In this document: positions 8,213 to 16,030 of the stretch, piece by piece
How the letters are laid out: each line of letters opens with the position of its first letter
Position numbering within the stretch: the first letter of the stretch is position 1
DNA from: Shewanella sp. MBTL60-007
GTDB lineage: Bacteria > Pseudomonadota > Gammaproteobacteria > Enterobacterales > Shewanellaceae
DNA: 32,574 bases
Reading direction: 5' to 3'
Assembly (NCBI RefSeq): GCF_019654915.1
Contig: NZ_BPET01000065.1
Span: forward strand, 1-32,574
Program-made: the position numbers and the translations under genes
Notes under the pieces: generated by a model
The model's database searches: none
What the model saw: the letters and a program-made list of their open reading frames with translations, nothing else
Told to the model about the DNA's origin: nothing

Positions 8213-8704
8213 CTAGCTTTTGCTTGGCTTTTCAGAGATCCACAGCTTGATGGTGCCTTGAACTACAACTACGCCATCTGTATCGTAAGCGGTGACGGGG
8301 ACCAGCATATCACCGGGTACCCATTGCTCAGGCTTTACCTCGGCAACACAGGTAATATCGCTACCCGCCTTGGCTGTGTAGTCCACGCTCATTCCCTTAG
8401 GGATCCATCTTAGATGTGACGGGATTGACGCTTCAGCCATGACTCCCATAGCCATTTCTAGGCCGTTACAGATAGCGATAACGTGTACAGTCTGAATATG
8501 GTTGTGTACTGCTTTGCGTTTTTTTATTTGGCAAACACAGCGATTCACATTTAATTCACTAATGATGGGTTTTACTGTACCGAAGTAAGGTGCCATTCGG
8601 CTAACCATTAAGGAAAAAAGCTTGTTGCCAAAGGGCAGTTTGGTGACGCGGTTATAGAGTGACATCACCTTGGTGGTTTTTTGATTTTGTTCGAACTGGT
8701 TCAT
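8213..8704 (-). CDS. DUF4442 hotdog-fold protein (putative acyl-CoA thioesterase type)
   Basis: The 163-residue protein matches the DUF4442 pattern. It has a helical N-terminus with PFGNKLFSLMVSRMAPYFGTV, then a hotdog core with HNHIQTVHVIAICNGLEMAMG (the central helix), then strands MSVDYTAKAGSDITCVAEV and VPVTAYDTDGVVVVQGTIKLWI. The family is related to PaaI/YiiD thioesterases but its substrate is unknown. AGGGA lies six bases before the ATG. It is probably transcribed alone, divergently from the DUF368 gene. Confidence 0.82.
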   Translation of the reverse strand: MNQFEQNQKTTKVMSLYNRVTKLPFGNKLFSLMVSRMAPYFGTVKPIISELNVNRCVCQIKKRKAVHNHIQTVHVIAICNGLEMAMGVMAEASIPSHLRWIPKGMSVDYTAKAGSDITCVAEVKPEQWVPGDMLVPVTAYDTDGVVVVQGTIKLWISEKPSKS

Positions 8705-8871
8705 CTCGTTCCCTGTTTGCTGAACTGGTCAGATGAGATTAACATCGAATTAACATTAAATGCCAGCCGTAGGTTAATTTACCTTTATAAAAGCAAACTT
8801 CATTTCCTTTTTGGTTGGAATGGAACGTATAATTTTGCCGGCGAGCAGTTTTGAGTGAATTAAGGAATAAA

Positions 8872-9795
8872 GTGAATTATTTAAAGACCTACCTTAAGGG
8901 AATGGCGATGGGCGCAGCCGATGTTGTCCCTGGGGTATCAGGCGGTACGATCGCCTTTATTACGGCGATTCTCGATCCGTTATTGGAAAGTATTAAAAAA
9001 ATTAGACCCTCTTTACTGGGCGTGATTAAAGAGCAGGGCATTAAAGCGGCTTTCATGCATATTAATGGTCCATTCTTAGTTTGTGTATTCGGTGGCATAT
9101 TGACCAGTATTCTGAGTCTAGCCAAATTGATCACATACTTGCTGGTTACCCATCCGATCCCTGTGTGGTCATTCTTTTTTGGCCTGATACTGATTTCTGT
9201 CATTCATATGCTTAAGCAAGTGAAGGGCTTTACCTTAGGGCGCATAGCTTTGTTTGCCTTGGGGGCGGTGTTTGCGTGGGGAATAACCATGCTAAACCCT
9301 ATTGCAGTTGAGATGACCTACCTCAACGTGTTCTTGGGAGGTTGTATTGCGATTACAGCGATGATCTTACCGGGGATCTCTGGCAGCTTTATTTTATTGT
9401 TGCTTGGTTTATACACCCCTGTGATTGGCGCGGTTAAGAATTTTGAAATTAGCATTATGGCGACCTTTGCCGCAGGTGCTGCGATAGGCATACTCAGCTT
9501 TAGTCATGTATTGTCGGCTTTACTTCGGAAGTATCATGACGCAACGCTGATGTTTTTAATCGGGCTCATGCTGGGCACCTTAGGTAAGATCTGGCCTTGG
9601 AAAGAGGTGCTGACCTTCCGTGAAAATTCAAAGGGTGAAATGGTACCGCTAGATGAGCGTATACTCTCACCGATGCAGTATGAACATATCACTGGTCAGC
9701 CTTCTTTGATGCTCTATGCCGTGATAGCTATGTTTGCCGGTATTCTACTGGTGTGGGGACTAGAGCAGTTTGCCGATAAGAGCCGCAAGGCTTAA
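8872..9795 (+). CDS. DUF368 polyprenyl-phosphate (C55-P) transporter family protein
   Basis: The protein has about eight hydrophobic segments. It shows the two related glycine-rich motifs of DUF368: GAADVVPGVSGGTIA near the N-terminus and MILPGISGSFILLLLGLY in the middle, suggesting an internal duplication with re-entrant loops. DUF368 proteins (PopT, and Vca0040 in Vibrio cholerae) recycle undecaprenyl phosphate across the inner membrane for cell-wall synthesis. I chose the GTG at 8872, giving 307 residues. AAGGA at 8862-8866 sits five bases before it and the family motif follows closely. An in-frame TTG at 8851 would give 314 residues but has a poorer ribosome site. Its own terminator lies at 9814-9842. 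Confidence 0.88.
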   Translation: MNYLKTYLKGMAMGAADVVPGVSGGTIAFITAILDPLLESIKKIRPSLLGVIKEQGIKAAFMHINGPFLVCVFGGILTSILSLAKLITYLLVTHPIPVWSFFFGLILISVIHMLKQVKGFTLGRIALFALGAVFAWGITMLNPIAVEMTYLNVFLGGCIAITAMILPGISGSFILLLLGLYTPVIGAVKNFEISIMATFAAGAAIGILSFSHVLSALLRKYHDATLMFLIGLMLGTLGKIWPWKEVLTFRENSKGEMVPLDERILSPMQYEHITGQPSLMLYAVIAMFAGILLVWGLEQFADKSRKA

Positions 9796-9813
9796 CAGTT
9801 GTCGGTAGTACAT

Positions 9814-9842
9814 AAAAACGCCAGCAAATTGCTGGCGTTTTT
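9814..9842 (+). terminator. Terminator of the DUF368 gene
   Basis: A 14-bp perfect stem (9814-9827 and 9829-9842, core CGCCAGCAA) ends in a T-run. It separates the DUF368 gene from the light-type cluster downstream. Confidence 0.9.
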
Positions 9843-9861
9843 TTATGGGAGAAATAATGAG

Positions 9862-9889
9862 TTGAAATAATTGGGATAAAACTTATACA
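9862..9889 (+). promoter_or_regulatory. Sigma-70-type promoter of the photolyase/lipid cluster
   Basis: TTGAAA at 9862-9867 and TATACA at 9884-9889 are separated by 16 bases, close to the housekeeping consensus. It lies 57 bases before the first start codon (9947). The -10 element is inside the left operator box, as expected for repression by steric blocking. No transcript data are available. Confidence 0.55.
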
Positions 9890-9911
9890 AGAAAGTGATC
9901 CTTGTACAAGT
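9881..9911 (+). promoter_or_regulatory. Putative MerR/LitR-type operator: two TTRTACAA boxes
   Basis: The arms ACTTATACAAG (9881-9891) and CTTGTACAAGT (9901-9911) form an 11-bp inverted repeat with one mismatch around a 9-base spacer. Each arm is itself nearly palindromic (TTATACAA, TTGTACAA), giving two equivalent boxes 19 bp apart. The left box covers the promoter -10 element. The obvious candidate ligand is the MerR protein encoded at 10936. No other copy of the paired box was seen in the window. Confidence 0.55.
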
Positions 9912-9946
9912 ATGCTGCGTAATGTCATGCAAATAGGAGTATGACT

Positions 9947-10903
9947 ATGAGCCAATTTAATCCAGATAAAATCCAGATTGGTATTAGCGCTTGTTTGCTA
10001 GGTGAAAAAGTGCGTTTCGACGGCGGGCATAAAGCATCAAGCTATTGCCGTAAAGAAATTGCTGAACACTTCGATTATGTTCCTGTATGTCCTGAGATGG
10101 CAATCGGAATGGGCGCGCCACGTAAATCTATTCGTTTAGAAAAAGACGGCGATATTATCTTTGTTAAAAGTGCCGATGGTTCGGTTGATGTCACCGACAA
10201 GCTTAATGAGTTTAGTGATAAAAAAGTCGCACAGCTCGATTTCTTAGGTGGCTACATTCTATGTGCTAAATCGCCAACCTGCGGGATGGAACGGGTCACT
10301 GAGTACAAGTATGGCACTAACAATGGCTGTAAGTCCGGCATTGGTGTTTATGCTAGAAAGTTGATGCAGCGTTACCCACAGCTTCCCGTTGAAGAAGAGG
10401 GGCGTTTACACGACTTACCCATTCGAGAGAATTTTTTTACCCGGGTATATGCCTATCATGATTGGCACTGCCTACAAGCCGCTGGCTTTACTAAGCGTAA
10501 TATTCTCGACTTTCATGCTCGCTATAAATACATGTTGATGGCGCATAACCCTAAACTGTATCGAGCATTAGGTCCTTTGCTTGCGGATATGACTGGTGAT
10601 CTTGAGCAGATTGCTGCTGATTATTTCACTGGGTTTATGCAGATCTTAAAGATTAAGGCGACCCGGAAAAACCACACAAGTGCGTTGCAACATATTCAAG
10701 GTTACTTCAAAAAGCATCTTTCGAGTGCACAAAAGTTAGAGCTTGCTGAGTCGATTTTGAAATACAACCAAGGCTTGCAACCTATCTTGGTACCGATGAC
10801 GCTGATCAACCATTATCTGCGAGAGTTTCCAACCCCTTATATTAAGAACCAAGTGTATCTTAATCCGCACCCTCAAGAGCTCAAGTTACGTTATGCCTAC
10901 TAG
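9947..10903 (+). CDS. DUF523 (TudS-like) - DUF1722 (YbgA-like) fusion protein
   Basis: The 318-residue protein has two domains. DUF523 covers about 8-160 and carries GISACLLG (Cys16), VPVCPEMAIG (Cys48) and KSPTCGM (Cys112). These match the three cysteines that hold the [4Fe-4S] cluster in TudS thiouracil desulfidases. DUF1722 covers about 190-310 and resembles E. coli YbgA, which is encoded next to the photolyase gene there. Its biochemical role is unknown; desulfuration of a thiolated base is an inference. AGGAG at 9935-9939 is one base from the ATG at 9941 but seven from the ATG at 9947, so I chose 9947. It is the first gene after the cluster promoter and is followed by the MerR gene 32 bases on. 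Confidence 0.88.
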   Translation: MSQFNPDKIQIGISACLLGEKVRFDGGHKASSYCRKEIAEHFDYVPVCPEMAIGMGAPRKSIRLEKDGDIIFVKSADGSVDVTDKLNEFSDKKVAQLDFLGGYILCAKSPTCGMERVTEYKYGTNNGCKSGIGVYARKLMQRYPQLPVEEEGRLHDLPIRENFFTRVYAYHDWHCLQAAGFTKRNILDFHARYKYMLMAHNPKLYRALGPLLADMTGDLEQIAADYFTGFMQILKIKATRKNHTSALQHIQGYFKKHLSSAQKLELAESILKYNQGLQPILVPMTLINHYLREFPTPYIKNQVYLNPHPQELKLRYAY

Positions 10904-10935
10904 GCATATATTTGATTGTTAACGAGGAGTGCAGC

Positions 10936-11886
10936 ATGGATAAAATTGAGGATGAAACAATATGGTTAACCATCGGTGATGCAGCTCAGCGCACCGGAGT
11001 AAATCCGGTTACATTGAGAGCGTGGCAAAGACGCTTTGGTTTAGTTGTCCCTAAGCGAACGCCCAAGGGCCATAGACTTTATGGCGAAGTACATCTGGCT
11101 CAGATTGAAGAGATCTTATTTTGGCTTAATCAAGGTGTACCTATTAGCAAGGTAAAGCCGTTACTAAAAGAGTCGCAAACAAAAGCCGCTGCACAAGCTT
11201 TACCTAATCAGGCTTTGAGCGATGCAGAGCAAAATCAGTGGTTAGATCATATTGAGTTTCTAAACCAATGCTGCCTCGAGTTTAATGCTGCTGGGCTCAA
11301 CAGTAAGTTAACTGAATTGTCAGGCCTGTACCCATTTGCCGTATTAAAAAGCAGTCTTTACTGGCCGTGGCTAAATGGCCTTAATGGGTTGTTATTAGGG
11401 CGTCCTGATGCGGTCTGTGTTAATGGTTGGCTAGAGCAAGAGCTTGCTGCACGTATTGCCAAAAAGCGTTTATCGCAATTACAGGGAGAGGCGCAAACCC
11501 CATCTTTACTAATTGAGATCGCTGGTGGAGTGAAATTCAACGGTTTATTAATGTCAGCCGAACTATTGGCTTATCACGTTAATCATAATTTAGTCAGCGT
11601 GACTAATTGCAGTGAACTGCGATTAATTATCCAGCGGTTAGCGCAGCGCCGGATCTTCATATTACCTAAGCCACAGATGAGTCCAAGTGAAACAAGAGAG
11701 CTACAGCAGTTTATTCACAATGCCAATAGCGATGTTTATTTAGTTGGTAGTTACGCAAAAGTTGTTAATCAAGCGCTGGGAACGCCCCATTACAACATCG
11801 GGCAATTGTTGAAGCAGTGCGGCTATGCCGTGCCAGCTCATCTTGTCGAGCAGCACACAACAGCAGATGGAGAACATCATGAGTAA
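10936..11886 (+). CDS. MerR-family regulator with degenerate cobalamin-type C-terminal domain
   Basis: The 316-residue protein begins with a MerR winged helix (about 8-75): IGDAAQRTGVNPVTLRAWQ, then the wing KGHRLY. A helical region (about 100-185) and an alpha/beta region (about 188-300) have the layout of CarH/LitR photoreceptors. The residues that bind B12 are missing. The position of the DxHxxG histidine is Lys200 in GGVKFNGLL, and the helix-bundle histidine position is Leu170 in WLEQELAAR. It therefore probably does not sense light through B12. Class II LitR proteins of Pseudomonas also lack the B12 site and control photolyase and Cfa-like genes. The start is the ATG with GAGGAG six bases upstream. 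The stop overlaps the photolyase start by eight bases. Confidence 0.85.
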   Translation: MDKIEDETIWLTIGDAAQRTGVNPVTLRAWQRRFGLVVPKRTPKGHRLYGEVHLAQIEEILFWLNQGVPISKVKPLLKESQTKAAAQALPNQALSDAEQNQWLDHIEFLNQCCLEFNAAGLNSKLTELSGLYPFAVLKSSLYWPWLNGLNGLLLGRPDAVCVNGWLEQELAARIAKKRLSQLQGEAQTPSLLIEIAGGVKFNGLLMSAELLAYHVNHNLVSVTNCSELRLIIQRLAQRRIFILPKPQMSPSETRELQQFIHNANSDVYLVGSYAKVVNQALGTPHYNIGQLLKQCGYAVPAHLVEQHTTADGEHHE

Positions 11887-13387
11887 TACAGACTTAAGGA
11901 ATAACGCCTTAGTTTGGTTTCGGCATGATCTCCGCTTAGAAGACAACCAAGCTCTGGTTGCTGCCTGCGAATATGCAGAAACACATCAAAGTGACGTAAG
12001 AGCCATTTTTTTTGTCACGCCTAAACAATGGGCGTCTCATGATGTTGCCCCCATTCAGTTGGACTTTATAGAAAGACAGCTAAACCAAATCGCTATTGAG
12101 CTGGCAGAACTTGGGATCCCAATGGATATCTGTCAGATTAATGATTTTTCAGAGGTAACAGGTCTGCTAAGCCAATATATTAGTGATTGGCAAATAGGTA
12201 GGGTGTTTGCAACGAGTGAACCCGAATTTAACGAACGGTGCCGTGATGCAAGCGTCATTGCAGCGGGAGTTAATCTCATTCTGAAGCCGCAGCACTGTTT
12301 GCTAGCACCATTGAGCGTGCTCAATTTAGCGGGGGAAATGTATAAAGTGTTCACCCCTTTTGCGAAAAAGTGGCGCGCAATAGCTAAGCGAGAAGCGATA
12401 CAGACTTTGCCTAGGCCTGCAGCACAAGCTGCGCCTTTGCCTAAACCTAGTTTGGTGACGTTTAATTGTGAAAAACGCTGTAGTTCACAATGGCCAATAG
12501 GTGAGCAAGCTGCACAACAAAAGCTACGTCAATTTGCACAGCAAAAAGCCGCAGATTACCAAGATTGTCGTGACTTTCCCGCGATTGATGCAACGAGCCA
12601 GTTGTCGGCGTATCTAGTGATTGGAATTTTAAGCCCTCGGCAATGTATTCAAGCATTATTGAGCCATTACCCAGACGCGCTAGTGCACGATGAATGCCCC
12701 GGGCGTTGCTGGTTGAATGAGCTGATTTGGCGTGAATTTTATCGTCATTTGCTGGTTGCATTTCCAAAACTGTCTAAAAGCAGCAACTTTAATGTGTTGG
12801 CCGATAATATTGTGTGGCGTAACGATCCACATGAATTTCAAGCATGGTGCCAAGGTCGTACAGGCTACCCACTCGTCGATGCTGCAATGCGGCAGCTAAA
12901 CCAAACAGGTTGGATGCATAATCGCTTACGCATGGTGACGGCGAGCTTTCTGACTAAACATTTATTAATTGATTGGCGTTGGGGCGAGCGCTATTTCAAG
13001 CAAAATCTAATTGATGGTGATTTAGCTGCAAACAACGGCGGTTGGCAATGGTCGGCAGGAACTGGGTGTGACGCCCAGCCCTATTTTCGGGTGTTTAACC
13101 CCATTTCACAGTGCGAAAAATTTGATCCTACTGGGGCGTTTATTCGTACTTATTTACCAGAGCTTGAAAGTGTAGATTTGAAGTTAATTCATAAGCTTAA
13201 AATCCACTCACAAGCAAAACTTTTTGGTGATACAGACTATGCTTCTCCTATAGTTGATCATAAGTTTGCCAGAACGCGCGCAATTAACGTTTTGTCAGCA
13301 ATGAAAAAAGGGGGCGCTGAAATACGGCATAAACCGCAGTTAGATCGCGCTAGCAGCGTAGATTTAGATAAGGAGATATTTGGATGA
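11879..13387 (+). CDS. phrB: Deoxyribodipyrimidine photolyase (class I CPD photolyase)
   Basis: The enzyme splits cyclobutane pyrimidine dimers in DNA using blue light and FADH-. The N-terminal antenna domain begins ALVWFRHDLRLEDNQAL. The C-terminal FAD domain carries WLNELIWREFYRHLL, GYPLVDAAMRQLNQTGWM and NNGGWQWSAGTGCDAQPYFR, all close to E. coli PhrB. By alignment, the electron-transfer Trp triad (E. coli 306, 359, 382) is intact here as Trp313, Trp366 and Trp389. The FAD-facing Asn is Asn385. I chose the ATG at 11879 (502 residues). GGAG lies six bases upstream and the photolyase homology begins just after; an ATG at 11825 would add 18 unrelated residues. It overlaps the MerR stop and, by four bases, the next start. 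Confidence 0.97.
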   Translation: MSNTDLRNNALVWFRHDLRLEDNQALVAACEYAETHQSDVRAIFFVTPKQWASHDVAPIQLDFIERQLNQIAIELAELGIPMDICQINDFSEVTGLLSQYISDWQIGRVFATSEPEFNERCRDASVIAAGVNLILKPQHCLLAPLSVLNLAGEMYKVFTPFAKKWRAIAKREAIQTLPRPAAQAAPLPKPSLVTFNCEKRCSSQWPIGEQAAQQKLRQFAQQKAADYQDCRDFPAIDATSQLSAYLVIGILSPRQCIQALLSHYPDALVHDECPGRCWLNELIWREFYRHLLVAFPKLSKSSNFNVLADNIVWRNDPHEFQAWCQGRTGYPLVDAAMRQLNQTGWMHNRLRMVTASFLTKHLLIDWRWGERYFKQNLIDGDLAANNGGWQWSAGTGCDAQPYFRVFNPISQCEKFDPTGAFIRTYLPELESVDLKLIHKLKIHSQAKLFGDTDYASPIVDHKFARTRAINVLSAMKKGGAEIRHKPQLDRASSVDLDKEIFG

Positions 13388-13887
13388 TGGCAAATTCAAG
13401 CATACTGACAACACATGAGTCATCTATGGGCGGCGCCCAGAGCAATGCAAAAAAAATCGCCCAAGAAAGGATACTAATTGATAATTTTATCTCAATTTAT
13501 CAGCGGCTCAGTAAAGATAACTTACACCTTTTAGAGCAAGTCTATAGTCACAACATCGAGTTTAGTGATCCGCTGCACCGTGTTTTGGGGTTGAATGCGC
13601 TGACCCATTATTTTGCCAATTTATATGCCAACATAAGTTCAATTAACTTTGAAATCCATCAAGTTATTCACCAGCAAGGCGCTGCAACACTTATATGGAC
13701 CATGACATTTCGTCATGCCAAGTTAAATGCTGGTGCAGAGATCACAGTCGATGGGGTCAGCGTGTTGGCCTTAGATAGCAAAATATATCAGCATCAAGAT
13801 TTTTTCGACTTAGGCAGTATGCTTTATGAACATATCCCACTGATTGGTAGTTTAGTTAAGTTGGTTAAGTCTAAGGCCTCAAAATGA
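13384..13887 (+). CDS. NTF2/SnoaL-like protein of the photolyase cluster
   Basis: The protein has 167 residues. After a poorly conserved N-terminus, residues about 28-145 have the NTF2-like cone fold pattern: FISIYQRLSKDNLHLLEQVY, then HNIEFSDPLHRVLGLNAL, then strands ending GVSVLALDSKIYQHQDFFDLG. Such small folds act as isomerases, hydrolases or binding partners; no substrate can be named. It is a constant member of photolyase/SDR/Cfa clusters in marine proteobacteria. AGGAG at 13371-13375 precedes the start, which overlaps the photolyase stop as ATGA. The following SDR gene also overlaps by four bases. Confidence 0.82.
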   Translation: MMANSSILTTHESSMGGAQSNAKKIAQERILIDNFISIYQRLSKDNLHLLEQVYSHNIEFSDPLHRVLGLNALTHYFANLYANISSINFEIHQVIHQQGAATLIWTMTFRHAKLNAGAEITVDGVSVLALDSKIYQHQDFFDLGSMLYEHIPLIGSLVKLVKSKASK

Positions 13888-14753
13888 GTAGCAAAAAGGT
13901 AGTGACCAAGTCGCAAAACAGTGTGCTTATCACTGGGGCTAGCTCAGGTATAGGGCAGCAGTTAGCCTTAGACTACCTTGCTGAAGGTTGGCAGGTTTTT
14001 GCATGTGGTCGTAACCAAGAGGCGCTGTCACAGTTACATGGCGCAGAGCTGCTTGTTTTTGATATTACAAACAAGCTTGATGTTGCTGCTCAAGCAAAAG
14101 CGATTAAGCAGAAGCTTTCTGCGCCTTTAGACCTAGTGATTTTAAATGCTGGTAGCTGTGAATATATTAATGATGCGGTTAACTTTGATGGTGATTTATT
14201 TGAGCGAGTGATCCGCACTAATTTAATTGCAATGGGTTATTGCCTAGCGGCTTTTACTCCCCTTATCGCAAGTGGCGGTCGGTTAGCTTTGATGGGATCC
14301 AGCGCCGTGTATTTACCTTTTCCCCGTGCTGAGGCATATGGCGCATCTAAAGCGGCAGTGCAGTACTTAGCAAGCAGTTTGGCTATCGATCTTAAACCGC
14401 ACAATATCGGCGTCAGTGTTATTTGCCCAGGCTTTGTGAAAACGCCGCTAACCGATAAAAACGATTTTGCCATGCCGATGCAGCAAACCAGTGAACAAGC
14501 ATCAAGAGCGATTCGCAAAGGGCTAGTTAAAGGTGTTAGAGAGATCGACTTTCCTAAACGTTTTACTTTGTTACTTAAATTTGTCTCACTACTTCCTCGC
14601 CGCTTGTGGGAACGAATCAATCAAGTAAGCCCAGCCGATACGCATACCAATTTACAAGGGGACTGCGTAGATAAAGCAAGTTCAACCATTATAAAAACTA
14701 CAGATAATCATCTAAAAAATAAGCCAGAAGAAGCGAAGAAGGTGTCTCAATGA
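13884..14753 (+). CDS. Short-chain dehydrogenase/reductase
   Basis: The 289-residue protein is a classical SDR. It has the nucleotide motif TGASSGIG near residue 18, an NAG motif in LVILNAG, the catalytic Ser in MGSSAVYLPFP, and the YxxxK pair in AYGASKAAVQYL. The PG motif follows in VICPGFVKTPL. The approximately 50-residue tail after the fold is polar and lysine-rich. It should use NAD(P)H on a lipid-like or unknown substrate. Both ends overlap neighbours by the ATGA arrangement, indicating translational coupling within the cluster. Confidence 0.9.
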   Translation: MSSKKVVTKSQNSVLITGASSGIGQQLALDYLAEGWQVFACGRNQEALSQLHGAELLVFDITNKLDVAAQAKAIKQKLSAPLDLVILNAGSCEYINDAVNFDGDLFERVIRTNLIAMGYCLAAFTPLIASGGRLALMGSSAVYLPFPRAEAYGASKAAVQYLASSLAIDLKPHNIGVSVICPGFVKTPLTDKNDFAMPMQQTSEQASRAIRKGLVKGVREIDFPKRFTLLLKFVSLLPRRLWERINQVSPADTHTNLQGDCVDKASSTIIKTTDNHLKNKPEEAKKVSQ

Positions 14754-16030
14754 ATATCGTTGAAAACTGTAAGCAGCGTAAAAAAGTCGCTATCGTAGGC
14801 ACTGGGATTTCAGGTTTGACTTGCGCTCATATTTTATCGCAAAAACATGATGTAAGCGTATTTGAGGCCAATGACTATATTGGTGGCCACACGGCAACGG
14901 TTGATGTTGAGGTGGCGGGGAAAGAGTACGCTATCGATACCGGATTTATTGTTTTTAACGACCGCACTTACCCAAGGTTTGAGCAGTTATTAGCAAGGCT
15001 CAATGTCACAGCGTTACCGACAGAGATGAGTTTTAGTGTGCACAATACTAATACTGGTCTTGAGTATAACGGCAATACAATATCTAGCCTATTTGCCCAA
15101 AAGCGTAATATTTTTAGGCCCAAGTTTTGGTCATTCATTTTAGAGATTTTGCGTTTTAATAAGTTGTGTAAACAAGCTTTTGCAGCTGATAGCTACCAAT
15201 ACCAAACTCTGGGAGAGCTGTTAGATAGCCAAGGCTTTAGTGACTTCTTTAGTGAGCATTACATTTTGCCGATGGGCGCAGCCATTTGGTCATCGAGTAT
15301 CGATGACATGCGCGCTTTCTCATTGCGTTTCTTTATTCAGTTTTTTGAAAATCACGGCTTACTCAATATTGCCGACAGGCCGCAGTGGTATGTATTAGAA
15401 GGTGGCTCTCGCAGCTACATTCCAGATCTAATCGCACCTTTTAAAGACTCAATCCATTTAAATAGTCCTGTGACTGCGATTAAGCGAGAAAATGATGCTG
15501 TGCAATTGCAGGTAAGTGGCGGTGACTGGCAGGTATTTGACGAGGTTGTCTTGGCTTGTCATAGCGACCAATCCCTTGCGATGCTTAAAGATGCCAGTGA
15601 TGATGAGCGACAAGTACTGAGTAAGCTTGCTTATCAAAATAACGAAGTCGTGCTGCACACTGACGATAGCTTAATGCCAAGACGCAAGGCTGCATGGGCG
15701 AGCTGGAACTATCGTTTAGATGGCGATACTCAAAAACAAGCTTCGGTTACCTACAATATGAATATTTTGCAGCGTTTGCCTGCTGGCGCGCCAACATTTT
15801 GTGTCACCCTAAACCAATCTGAATTGATCTCACCTGACAAGGTATTGCGTACATTTAATTATGCGCATCCGGTGTTTAATGAACAGAGCCTGCAAGCGCA
15901 GTCGCAGCGAGATTTAATCTCGGGTATTAATCATACCCATTTTGCCGGTGCCTATTGGTACAACGGTTTTCATGAAGATGGTGTCCACAGTGCTTTTGAT
16001 GTGTGTGAAGCATTTGGAATGCGCTTATGA
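14750..16030 (+). CDS. FAD-dependent oxidoreductase (amine-oxidase-like) of the lipid-modification module
   Basis: The 426-residue flavoprotein has a Rossmann FAD motif VAIVGTGISGLTCAHIL near residue 15, then the acidic residue of VFEANDYIGGHTATVDV, and a C-terminal FAD segment FAGAYWYNGFHEDGVHSA. It belongs to the group of 'NAD/FAD-binding' proteins always found beside DUF1365 and Cfa-like genes. In furan-fatty-acid biosynthesis a related flavoprotein works on the methylated acyl chain. A desaturase or oxidase role on phospholipid acyl chains is therefore likely by context but unproven. No signal peptide or clear membrane span is visible. It overlaps its neighbours by four bases on both sides. 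Confidence 0.88.
   Translation: MNIVENCKQRKKVAIVGTGISGLTCAHILSQKHDVSVFEANDYIGGHTATVDVEVAGKEYAIDTGFIVFNDRTYPRFEQLLARLNVTALPTEMSFSVHNTNTGLEYNGNTISSLFAQKRNIFRPKFWSFILEILRFNKLCKQAFAADSYQYQTLGELLDSQGFSDFFSEHYILPMGAAIWSSSIDDMRAFSLRFFIQFFENHGLLNIADRPQWYVLEGGSRSYIPDLIAPFKDSIHLNSPVTAIKRENDAVQLQVSGGDWQVFDEVVLACHSDQSLAMLKDASDDERQVLSKLAYQNNEVVLHTDDSLMPRRKAAWASWNYRLDGDTQKQASVTYNMNILQRLPAGAPTFCVTLNQSELISPDKVLRTFNYAHPVFNEQSLQAQSQRDLISGINHTHFAGAYWYNGFHEDGVHSAFDVCEAFGMRL

Noticed and set aside
8851..8871. TTG start for the DUF368 protein seven codons upstream
   Set aside because: The ribosome site is poorer than AAGGA before the GTG at 8872, and the extra residues are not needed by the family motif.
14237..14620. 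127-residue open frame opposite the SDR gene
   Set aside because: It lies fully inside the conserved SDR coding region on the other strand and shows no family pattern.
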